From: an uncultured Clostridia bacterium
Lineage (GTDB): Bacteria; Bacillota; Clostridia; TANB77; CAG-508
Assembly: GCA_934183045.1 (NCBI GenBank)
Contig: CAKPRW010000067.1
Coordinates: 1 to 7,588, forward strand
DNA: 7,588 nt
Direction: 5' to 3'
Shown here: positions 1 to 5,908 of the stretch, piece by piece
How positions within the stretch are numbered: the stretch's first letter is position 1
Layout of the letters: every line of letters begins with the position of its first letter
Program-made: the position numbers and the translations under genes
The notes under the pieces: model-generated
The model's database searches: none
What the model was told of the DNA's origin: nothing
Seen by the model: the letters and a program-made list of their open reading frames with translations, nothing else

Positions 1-2
1 AC

Positions 3-245
3 TCTATACGTACAGCAATGGAAGCTGTTTATACATTATTAAACATAGATAGAGGAGTACCGGAAGTATGGGGCAGTGTGTATGATATAAGAGATTTGTT
101 AAATGCAACTGTAAAATTAAGAGATGGCAAAAAAGCAACAGATATGGAAATGAATTTGCCACAAAAAATGGCAGTAAAAGAGCTTTTGAAAAAAATAGAA
201 GGAACAGATATAGAACGAATATTAAAACAATATAATGTAATATAG
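3..245 (+). CDS. C-terminal end of an unrecognised protein (cut by window edge)
   Basis: The frame is open from the left edge and ends with TAG, so this is the last 80 or so residues of a longer protein. The first internal ATG is at 18, but nothing like a ribosome-binding site precedes it and the frame continues upstream, so 18 is unlikely to be the true start. The visible piece is soluble and mixed-charge, with no membrane segment. It has the stretch 'IDRGVPEVWGSVYDIRDLL' followed by a lysine-rich helical tail that ends in 'ILKQYNVI'. I do not recognise the family and assign no function. A strong terminator hairpin begins six bases after the stop, so this gene ends its transcription unit and is probably unrelated to the genes to its right. 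Confidence 0.7.
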   Translation, partial: SIRTAMEAVYTLLNIDRGVPEVWGSVYDIRDLLNATVKLRDGKKATDMEMNLPQKMAVKELLKKIEGTDIERILKQYNVI

Positions 246-250
246 AAAAG

Positions 251-284
251 AAAAAACTAGTTGTTTATATACAACTAGTTTTTT
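251..284 (+). terminator. Rho-independent terminator
   Basis: AAAAAACTAGTTGT (251-264) and ACAACTAGTTTTTT (271-284) are perfect reverse complements over 14 bp, around a 6-nt loop. The stem ends in a run of T. The A-tract/T-tract symmetry would let it work in both directions, but the genes on both sides are on the + strand, so its job is to end the partial gene to its left. Confidence 0.92.
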
Positions 285-324
285 GAATATTAAAAACAAG
301 AATTATTTCTTTTTATACGATTTA

Positions 325-353
325 TGGAAGTATTTTTGATAATATGTTATAAT
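325..353 (+). promoter_or_regulatory. Probable sigma-A promoter, extended -10 type
   Basis: A perfect -10 box TATAAT (348-353) is preceded by TG one base upstream (345-346), giving the extended TGnTATAAT form. A weak -35 candidate, TGGAAG (325-330), sits 17 bp upstream and matches the consensus at only three positions. It lies between a terminator and the membrane-protein gene starting at 435, so transcription would start near 360 with a leader of about 75 nt. Confidence 0.6.
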
Positions 354-434
354 GACGATAAATTTTAAAGAGATGATTATACAATTATTCAAAAGAATCA
401 AAGAGAATTTGTAGTGTGAAAGTGAGAAAAGATT

Positions 435-938
435 ATGACATTATTAATTGAATGTATTGGATTATGTTTATTATTTTTTATATTAAACATAATTTCATAT
501 AAAATAAATCCTTTATCTGGTATTCATAATTTACCAATAGAAATACAAAAGAGAGTTCAAGAATTACCAGAATATAAGGATATAAAACCTAAAAAAATAT
601 TATCAACAAAAGAAAGAATAATAAAAAAGATTCCAGCATTAATAATATTGTTAGTAATTTGGGCAATTCTTGTTTACTTAGCAGGTGCAAGGACATTTGC
701 AAGAGGTTTTATTTATTCATTTATAATGTGGTTCACTATAAAAATATTTGTAGTATTTATAATTGATGTTTTATGGTATTCTAACTCACCAAATTACTGG
801 ATAAAAGGTACAGAAGATTTGGAAAATGAATATAAAAATTATAAATTTTATATGAGTAGTATCCCAAGAAGTTTGGTAGCAGGATTTATTGTGTCAATAA
901 TTATAGGTATAGCAATAAATACAATTTGCTATATGTAA
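435..938 (+). CDS. Four-helix integral membrane protein of unknown function
   Basis: The 167-residue protein has four predicted membrane helices at about residues 2-22, 64-84, 90-113 and 145-165. Between the first two is a positively charged cytoplasmic-looking loop (about 37-63). Between the third and fourth is a loop with 'SPNYWIKGTEDLENEYKNY'. A 'DVLW...GTED...EY.dY.F' pattern like this is, from memory, shared by small uncharacterised clostridial membrane proteins; no function is known to me. The start is fixed by an in-frame TGA at 423-425, which makes ATG 435 the first possible ATG. The upstream GTGAGAAAAG is a weak ribosome-binding site. The gene appears to stand alone: it has its own promoter candidate upstream, and a separate promoter for the next gene begins 39 nt after its stop. 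No terminator is evident between them, so some read-through into the pilin-like gene is possible. Confidence 0.85.
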   Translation: MTLLIECIGLCLLFFILNIISYKINPLSGIHNLPIEIQKRVQELPEYKDIKPKKILSTKERIIKKIPALIILLVIWAILVYLAGARTFARGFIYSFIMWFTIKIFVVFIIDVLWYSNSPNYWIKGTEDLENEYKNYKFYMSSIPRSLVAGFIVSIIIGIAINTICYM

Positions 939-976
939 ACAAATTAACAATATGAGAGAATATGATGAAAAATCTA

Positions 977-1006
977 TTGACAGTAAAACAAATTATTGTT
1001 TATACT
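977..1006 (+). promoter_or_regulatory. Strong sigma-A type promoter for the pilin-like gene
   Basis: A perfect -35 box TTGACA (977-982) is followed after 18 bp by TATACT (1001-1006), a five-of-six match to TATAAT. Shifting by one base gives 17-bp spacing with TTATAC. The expected start site is near 1013, about 20 nt before the ATG, so the leader is very short. This is the best promoter in the window and suggests that the downstream surface protein is well expressed. Confidence 0.75.
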
Positions 1007-1020
1007 TTATATAGAATAAA

Positions 1021-1032
1021 GGGAGGTAACAA
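1021..1032 (+). promoter_or_regulatory. Strong Shine-Dalgarno site fixing the start at 1033
   Basis: GGGAGGT lies six bases before ATG 1033. It is the strongest ribosome-binding site in the window, next to the AAAGGAGA site before 5204. It places the start exactly where a short basic prepilin leader (MKKEKRNKG) would begin. Confidence 0.85.
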
Positions 1033-3372
1033 ATGAAAAAAGAGAAGAGAAACAAAGGTATAACTTTGATAGCACTTATTGTTACAATAATAGTGCTATT
1101 AATTTTAGCAGCTGTGGCGCTAAATACTCTTATGGGGGAAAATGGAATTCTTTCAAAAGCAAGTGGAGCAAAGGATAAAACAAATTATGCACAAGCAAAA
1201 GAAGATATTGATCTTGCAATAACAGAAACACAAGCAAGAGTTATAGCAGATGAAAACAGAAATGCTAATCTAAAAGATGTAGTAGAAACATTAAAAAATA
1301 ATAGTACTTATGAGTATGATGTTTTTTTACAATCACAAAAAATTGCAAGTTTAGGAAGTAAAACAAACTTTGCAGATTTTACTGAAAGTACAACTACGAT
1401 ATATGTTATACATCATGCGTATAATGACGTAGAAATAAAAGTGGAAATGGATGCTAGTGGCAAAATTTCAACTTCAATAGTTGATGGAAGCGGTAGTAGT
1501 GATTCAAATGAAGAGGATGAAGTACAGTATGTTGAAACATCTGCAGATGAAATAAGCAAAGATCCACAACAAAACTATGGTAAAGAAGTTTGTTATGGAG
1601 TAGACTTAGATGGAGATGAGACAACAAATGATTGGATTATATTCTACAGTGAGGGACAAAATATATTTATAACTCCTAAAAAATATTTGCCATCATCTTT
1701 TATTAGTGGAAATAAAACTTTATTAAAAGATGATGATGACAAATATAATGTAATATGGAATTCATCAAAACAGACTGGTTTACAATCAATAAAGGAGGAA
1801 ACAAGAACTTTATTTAAAAGTACAGGTTACATATTAAATTCTAATTATAAAAGTTCTAGATTTTCTTCAATGCTGTTGAATACTGACAATTGGCAAAATT
1901 TAGTAGATACAGATAGTGGCGCTATATATGCAATAGGATCACCAACTATTGAAATGTGGGCAGCCAGTTGGAATAAGTTAAATAGTTCAATTAAAGTTTA
2001 CTTAAGTAATAGTACTACATCGCATGAAACAGGATATTTTATGTCAAATGTTGCTGGTGATATAACTAAAAATAATGGGAATACAATAGTTATGGTAAAT
2101 AATGAAGTGTTCTTTCCAGCCTTAGATGACGAAGATTCAAGTGAAAACTATTTTTTATCTTCACCAATATCGTCAACATGGTTTAGTACAATGCCTGATG
2201 GAGGTACTAGTACATCTATTGGAGGAGATGGAAATATTATGTTTGATGTAAAGCATGATTCTTCTACAAAATATCTTACTCATAGAGATGTTTCTATGTC
2301 AGGTAAATTACGTCCTATTGTTTGCATTAGTGGAAAAGATGGTGATAGTGCTAAAGTGCAAGTTAAAGCTGTATGTAAAATAAATGAAACTGGTGAAAAA
2401 TATTCATCAATAGAAGCAGCAATTGCAGAATGCAATAAGGAAACAGCACAAACTATAACGTTATTTGAAGATATTAAAAAAGATACAATTACAATTGGAG
2501 CAGATAAGAAAGTAAATTTAAATTTGAATGGTAAAAATATAACATCAACAATTGAAAATAATGGAAGCTTAATTATATCAGGAGAAGGAAATATTACTGC
2601 TTCTCAAAACCCAACTATAAGCCTAAGTGAAGGTTCATCTTTAGAAATTAAAGGAGGAACAATTAATAATGAAAATAAAAATAGAACACCAACAATATAT
2701 GGAACATCTTCAAGTACGGTTAATGTAAGTGGTGGTAAAATTTCAGGTTCATTGCCAATGATCCTTGGAAATTCGGATGTTACAATTTCTGGAGGAAATA
2801 TAGAGGGAAATGAATTAACTACGGCATTTATAATAACAAAAAGTTTGAATATAACAGGAGGAAATTTCAAGGCTACAGTCAATGATGCACCATTATTAAG
2901 TGGACAAGAAGTTATAATATCAGGAGGAAAATTTGATTTTACAAATAATTCTAATCCACCTGTAATTAATACTACGGGAGGAAAAAACAGGTTAGAATTA
3001 AGTAATGTTGAGATAGAAGTAGGAGGCATGTTCTTCTCAGGAGGGGAAGTTGTAATGAATAATTCAAAAATTATTTCAAATACTTCAAATGCTCCAGTAT
3101 TTGTTGGAAATACGATTACTATTAATGATTCAACAATAGAGAACAATGGAACACAAATGGTATTAAATATTTCTGGTAATATTAATTGTAACAACTCAAC
3201 GATAATTGGTAATTGCCCAAGTGTGCCAGTAGTATATGGTACAGGAAGTGCTTCTAAATTCACTATGACATCAGGACTTGTAAAAAATAAAGCAAGTAAT
3301 CCAACAGAACCAACAATAAGAGCTGGAACTATTGATATTCAAGGTGGAACATGTGAACCTCCAATACAATAG
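1033..3372 (+). CDS. Type IV pilin-like leader protein with middle surface domain and C-terminal beta-helix repeats
   Basis: This 779-residue protein looks exported and surface-displayed. Residues 1-9 (MKKEKRNKG) form a short basic leader ending in Gly, followed by the hydrophobic helix 'ITLIALIVTIIVLLILAAVAL'-like stretch (10-30). This resembles a prepilin peptidase site, but the usual Glu at +5 is Ala. The 'GENGILSKASGAKD' segment after the helix is typical of clostridial pilin-like proteins. An acidic, Ser-rich linker lies at about 151-165. Residues about 170-433 form a domain seen, from memory, in many clostridial surface proteins ('YGKEVCYGV...DWIIFYSEGQNIFI', 'SPTIEMWAASWN', ending 'GKLRPIVCIS'). 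Residues about 450-500 ('YSSIEAAIAECN...TITLFEDI...VNLNLNGKNI') lead into a repeat region with units like VNVSGGKI, VTISGGNI, LNITGGNF and VIISGGKF about every 20 residues, which suggests a right-handed parallel beta-helix. There is no LPXTG motif or C-terminal membrane anchor. A role in adhesion or carbohydrate contact is inference. Confidence 0.85.
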   Translation: MKKEKRNKGITLIALIVTIIVLLILAAVALNTLMGENGILSKASGAKDKTNYAQAKEDIDLAITETQARVIADENRNANLKDVVETLKNNSTYEYDVFLQSQKIASLGSKTNFADFTESTTTIYVIHHAYNDVEIKVEMDASGKISTSIVDGSGSSDSNEEDEVQYVETSADEISKDPQQNYGKEVCYGVDLDGDETTNDWIIFYSEGQNIFITPKKYLPSSFISGNKTLLKDDDDKYNVIWNSSKQTGLQSIKEETRTLFKSTGYILNSNYKSSRFSSMLLNTDNWQNLVDTDSGAIYAIGSPTIEMWAASWNKLNSSIKVYLSNSTTSHETGYFMSNVAGDITKNNGNTIVMVNNEVFFPALDDEDSSENYFLSSPISSTWFSTMPDGGTSTSIGGDGNIMFDVKHDSSTKYLTHRDVSMSGKLRPIVCISGKDGDSAKVQVKAVCKINETGEKYSSIEAAIAECNKETAQTITLFEDIKKDTITIGADKKVNLNLNGKNITSTIENNGSLIISGEGNITASQNPTISLSEGSSLEIKGGTINNENKNRTPTIYGTSSSTVNVSGGKISGSLPMILGNSDVTISGGNIEGNELTTAFIITKSLNITGGNFKATVNDAPLLSGQEVIISGGKFDFTNNSNPPVINTTGGKNRLELSNVEIEVGGMFFSGGEVVMNNSKIISNTSNAPVFVGNTITINDSTIENNGTQMVLNISGNINCNNSTIIGNCPSVPVVYGTGSASKFTMTSGLVKNKASNPTEPTIRAGTIDIQGGTCEPPIQ
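2365..3369 (+). repeat. Degenerate beta-helix repeat region inside the pilin-like gene
   Basis: Protein residues about 445-779 carry repeats of a short beta-strand plus a Gly-Gly turn: EIKGGTI (538), VNVSGGKI (563), VTISGGNI (583), LNITGGNF (605), VIISGGKF (627), FFSGGEV (667) and IDIQGGT (767), with asparagine- and serine-rich segments between them. Spacing is mostly 20-25 residues, as expected for coils of a parallel beta-helix. The nucleotide sequence has diverged between units, so this is an old protein repeat and not a DNA tandem array. Confidence 0.7.
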
Positions 3373-3421
3373 AAAACAAAAATAGATTTATAAATAATGA
3401 GTAATATTGGGGAGATCTAGA

Positions 3422-3730
3422 ATGAAAATAATAACATTATGTGGAAGCTTAAAATTTCAAAAAGAAATGATGATAGTTGCAGAAAAAATGGCTTTACAAG
3501 GTAATAATTGTATTCTAACACCGATCTATCCGGTGGTAAAAGGTGAAGAAAGAACAGAAGAACAATTAGTAAAATTGAAAGAAGAACATTTTAAAAAAAT
3601 AGAATTATCAGATGCGATATTAGTTGTAAATGTTAATAATTATATTGGATATAGCACAAACTTAGAAATTGAATATGCTAAAAAATTAGGTAAAGAAATT
3701 ATATATTATACAGATTTTATACAAAATTAG
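3422..3730 (+). CDS. Nucleoside 2-deoxyribosyltransferase-like small protein
   Basis: I take ATG 3422 as the start (102 residues) because GGGGAGA (3409-3415) sits seven bases before it. The in-frame TTG at 3407 overlaps that site and is a poor candidate. The protein opens with a Rossmann-like strand and turn, 'KIITLCGSL', followed by a helix 'FQKEMMIVAEKMALQGNNCILTP'. It has a central 'SDAILVVNVNNYIG' strand, then 'STNLEIEYAKKLGKEIIYY'. This order (strand-GS turn, D-A-I-L-V-V, G-x-S-T-x-x-E-I-x-Y-A-x-x-x-G-K) is the signature of the nucleoside 2-deoxyribosyltransferase superfamily. Glu82 of LEIEYA would be the expected nucleophile. The protein is shorter than classical enzymes (about 150 residues), so a nucleotide-binding or hydrolase role is equally possible. 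No neighbour indicates its pathway. Confidence 0.75.
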   Translation: MKIITLCGSLKFQKEMMIVAEKMALQGNNCILTPIYPVVKGEERTEEQLVKLKEEHFKKIELSDAILVVNVNNYIGYSTNLEIEYAKKLGKEIIYYTDFIQN

Positions 3731-3757
3731 TAGTAATATAAATCACGTATAAAAAAT

Positions 3758-3787
3758 ATGACATTTGCATAAAATAAATTTTATAAA
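3758..3787 (+). promoter_or_regulatory. Weak promoter candidate ahead of the SipW-type cluster
   Basis: ATGACA (3758-3763) and TATAAA (3782-3787) are separated by 18 bp, giving a start near 3794. Transcripts from here would begin with the hairpin at 3788-3830. The cluster starting near 3838 needs some promoter because that hairpin should stop transcription from upstream, but in sequence this AT-rich such a match carries little weight. Confidence 0.25.
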
Positions 3788-3830
3788 AAAGATAAGAGGA
3801 AAAGTTTATTATACTATTCCTCTTATTTTT
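3788..3830 (+). terminator. Rho-independent terminator between the NDT-like gene and the SipW-type cluster
   Basis: ATAAGAGGAA (3792-3801) pairs perfectly with TTCCTCTTAT (3817-3826). The stem extends through a G-T pair and three A-T pairs to a T-run ending at 3830, around a 15-nt loop. It lies 57 nt after the NDT-like stop. It ends only 7 nt before the ATG at 3838 of the next gene, leaving no room for a normal leader. Confidence 0.75.
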
Positions 3831-3896
3831 GTGTAGTATGCACATAAAAAAACAAAAAATATTTTAATAATAGTATTATTTTTAGCAATTATAGGA

Positions 3897-4352
3897 ATGG
3901 CAATAGGTTATGCGGCACTTTCACAGTTGTTAACTATAAATGGAACAGCAAATATATCAGCTAACTGGGATATAAAAATATCTAATATAGCAGAGGGTAC
4001 ATTAACAGGTGCAACTTCAAAGAAAGTGGCAGTAGTATCAGGAGATAAATTGTCTGCAACATTTGATGTAAATCTAGAACATCCTGGTGCAACAGCAACA
4101 TATATAGTAACAGTAGAAAATGCAGGAACAATCAACGCTACTCTAGAAAGCATTACAGGTATAGACACAGCTAATGCTGCCAATCCAACAGATGTGGTAT
4201 TTGATATAAATGCTAATGATAATGATGTGTTAAATAGTGGAAGTACAAAAGATTATACTGTAACAATTAAATGGTTAGAAAATTCTGAGAACATTCCAGA
4301 CACAAAAGAAAAGACAGCTACTATAACATTAAATTATGTACAAAAACCATAG
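3897..4352 (+). CDS. Small secreted beta-rich protein, TasA/camelysin-like SipW-type substrate; 5' end apparently frameshifted
   Basis: From ATG 3897 the product is 151 residues, but the frame stays open upstream to 3837 and encodes the rest of a good signal helix. ATG 3838 reads MHIKK and then hits a stop. Adding one A to the seven-A run (3846-3852) would instead give MHIKKTKNILIIVLFLAIIG joined to this frame, a complete 171-residue precursor. The leader ends with YAALSQLLTINGTANI, followed by an exported domain rich in beta strands, Thr and Asn ('ATYIVTVENAGTINATLESI', 'STKDYTVTIKWLEN'), with no cell-wall or membrane anchor. This plan resembles SipW-processed matrix proteins such as TasA and camelysin, though direct homology is uncertain. 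Neither ATG has a ribosome-binding site at proper distance. The next gene starts 10 nt after the stop, so the two are probably cotranscribed. Confidence 0.7.
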   Translation: MAIGYAALSQLLTINGTANISANWDIKISNIAEGTLTGATSKKVAVVSGDKLSATFDVNLEHPGATATYIVTVENAGTINATLESITGIDTANAANPTDVVFDINANDNDVLNSGSTKDYTVTIKWLENSENIPDTKEKTATITLNYVQKP

Positions 4353-4362
4353 GAAATTATAA

Positions 4363-5193
4363 ATGAAAAAGATAAGAAATAAAAATGTATTTATAGTGTT
4401 AATTGTTTTTATAGTGATAATGATTTCTATATCTGTAGTATATGCAATTTTAAGTGAAAAAATAAATATTACAGGAAAAGCTACTATAGGAGAAAAAACA
4501 ACAACAAATAAAGGATATAATGTCACATACACAATAAAAAATAAATGGACAGTTGATAACAAGTATGTATTTCAAATTAGTATGAGTTTAGAAAATAATA
4601 CAGACGATATTTTAGATGGATGGAAAATATCAATTGCAAATCCAGAAAATGGAGAGGTTTTAAATTATTATAATGTTAACTGTAAGGCGACAGAAAGTAT
4701 TATAGAATTTTCGAATGTATCATATAATGCTCAAGTTCCAAGTAAAGGTAAAGTGGTATTTGAATTTCAAATAGCTACGACAGATCCATATTACAAACCG
4801 GAAAATATAATTATAAATGGAAGTACAATAGTTTCACCAGAAAAACCTGACGAACCAACTGAACCGGAAGAAAAGAAAGTAGAAGTTGAAATACAAAAAG
4901 AAAATCAATGGGGAACAGAAAATGAATATTATACACAAATAAAAATAATTGTTAAAAATATAGGAAACAAAGAAATACATTCATGGCAATTTGATATAAA
5001 TTTTGAAAGCGAAACAACAATTGAACAAATGTGGAATGTAGTTGTTAATAAAAATAGTGATAGTAAATATACAATATTAAATTCTGAATATAATGGAGTG
5101 ATACAAGCTGGTTCTGAAATAAATTTTGGAGGCATAATAAAAAGTAAAAGTTCAGAAAATAAATATGAGATTTTAAATATAAAATTTAACTAA
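4363..5193 (+). CDS. Secreted protein with two CBM2-like carbohydrate-binding domains and SipW-type leader
   Basis: This 276-residue protein has a basic start (MKKIRNKN), a membrane-spanning leader (about 9-28), and then YAILSEKINITGKATI. That last segment aligns with the leader end of the preceding protein and probably holds the cleavage site. Domain 1 (about 50-155) has 'IKNKWTVDNKYVFQISMSLEN' and 'LDGWKISIANP', with W62 and W87. An acidic Pro/Glu linker (about 158-172, 'PEKPDEPTEPEE') separates it from domain 2 (about 173-276), which has 'ENQWGTENEYYTQIKIIVKN', 'HSWQFDINF', 'MWNVVV' and 'EYNGVIQAGSEINFGGI', with W183, W208 and W224. The order N-x-W, [GS]-W, W-N, x-x-N-G-x-[IL]-x-x-G, F-G is that of cellulose-binding module family 2. 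Binding to an extracellular polysaccharide is inferred. AGGAAA (4351-4356) overlaps the previous stop and serves as ribosome-binding site. Confidence 0.8.
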   Translation: MKKIRNKNVFIVLIVFIVIMISISVVYAILSEKINITGKATIGEKTTTNKGYNVTYTIKNKWTVDNKYVFQISMSLENNTDDILDGWKISIANPENGEVLNYYNVNCKATESIIEFSNVSYNAQVPSKGKVVFEFQIATTDPYYKPENIIINGSTIVSPEKPDEPTEPEEKKVEVEIQKENQWGTENEYYTQIKIIVKNIGNKEIHSWQFDINFESETTIEQMWNVVVNKNSDSKYTILNSEYNGVIQAGSEINFGGIIKSKSSENKYEILNIKFN

Positions 5194-5203
5194 AGGAGAG
5201 AAA

Positions 5204-5908
5204 ATGGAACGAAATAGAGTAGATAAGGCAAAAATAGTATTAATTTTAACGATTATATATCTGATTATTTATGTTCTTACAGGTGTAAAAGTTGGGTATC
5301 AAAGAACACCATATTCATTGCAAATTATTTCAATTATAAAAAATCTATTTACAATAGTTCTGTTTTCTCTTTTATTAGAAGCAATAAGAGTATTTTTAAT
5401 AAAACGTTCAAAATCATGGATATCTTTTGGTATTATAGCATTAATATTTTTCTTATTAAAAGTTCAATATATAAAATTTTCAAATACAATCCCATTAGAA
5501 ACTTTATTAGAATATCTTTTAGGAGAATTTCTGACTAGTTTTATAGAATCTATATTATTATGTTATTTATCTAAAAGTGGAGGAGTAATTTTAAATTTTT
5601 CATATAGTATTCCTATTAGTTTAAGTAAAATTTTATTCCCGGTATTTCCTAATTTAAATTGGTTTATAACTGCGAGTATTAAATATGTATTATATTTACT
5701 GATTTTTTTATTTACCATGTATGAAGACACAATTATAATAAAAAAATCCAAAAGGCAAATAAAAAGAGAAAATCCATCCAAGTCAATACCTATAATATTA
5801 CTTACTTTAGTAGTTGTTATGTTTGTTGCAGGTTTTTTATCTTATAAACCAGTAGCTGTAGTATCTATAGTATGTCTCCATATTTTAATAGAGGAGATGT
5901 ATGTATAA
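5204..5908 (+). CDS. Membrane N-terminal part of a SipW-type signal peptidase, cut by a frameshift
   Basis: A strong AAAGGAGAG site precedes ATG 5204, ten bases after the previous stop. The 234-residue product has about six or seven hydrophobic segments (near residues 10-27, 45-65, 71-88, 103-122, 128-148, 157-172 and 195-213). Its 'LFPVFPNLNWF' and basic 'KKSKRQIKRENPSK' stretches resemble, from memory, the multi-helix front half of clostridial SipW-type peptidases. The last helix ends 'FLSYKPVAVVS', the usual lead-in to the catalytic S-x-S-M-x-P motif. After Ser221 the frame runs out into an unrelated 13-residue tail. The continuation (MSPYFNRGD) sits in the -1 frame from 5872. Restoring one base between 5866 and 5869, for example to TCT AAT AGT ATG, would yield a single protein of about 325 residues spanning 5204-6180. 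As written, the product lacks any catalytic domain. Confidence 0.75.
   Translation: MERNRVDKAKIVLILTIIYLIIYVLTGVKVGYQRTPYSLQIISIIKNLFTIVLFSLLLEAIRVFLIKRSKSWISFGIIALIFFLLKVQYIKFSNTIPLETLLEYLLGEFLTSFIESILLCYLSKSGGVILNFSYSIPISLSKILFPVFPNLNWFITASIKYVLYLLIFLFTMYEDTIIIKKSKRQIKRENPSKSIPIILLTLVVVMFVAGFLSYKPVAVVSIVCLHILIEEMYV

Noticed and set aside
2604..3263. Long minus-strand open frame of 219 residues
   Set aside because: It is antisense to the beta-helix repeat region of the pilin-like gene. Its Pro- and hydrophobic-rich translation is the mirror of Gly/Asn/Ser repeat codons; it has no ribosome-binding site and no recognisable domain.
3407..3421. Alternative TTG start for the NDT-like gene
   Set aside because: It overlaps the GGGGAGA ribosome-binding site that correctly spaces ATG 3422, and it would add five residues (MGRSR) before the natural first strand.
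3908..4562. Two minus-strand open frames opposite the TasA-like and CBM2-like genes
   Set aside because: The + strand proteins have clear leaders and domains over the same bases. The antisense translations show no family signal or start site.
5563..5781. Minus-strand open frame within the peptidase membrane domain
   Set aside because: It is hydrophobic antisense of membrane-helix codons. The + strand frame has a strong RBS and continues into a recognised family.
5864..5872. Programmed -1 frameshift as the normal way to make the signal peptidase
   Set aside because: A -1 shift would restore the reading (V-S-Y-S-M-S-P), but no slippery heptamer is present at the junction, so a lost base is the simpler explanation.
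5897..5908. GAGGAG followed by ATG 5897 as an internal translation start
   Set aside because: That ATG is in the terminated upstream frame and gives only MYV before the stop, so it cannot start the peptidase domain.
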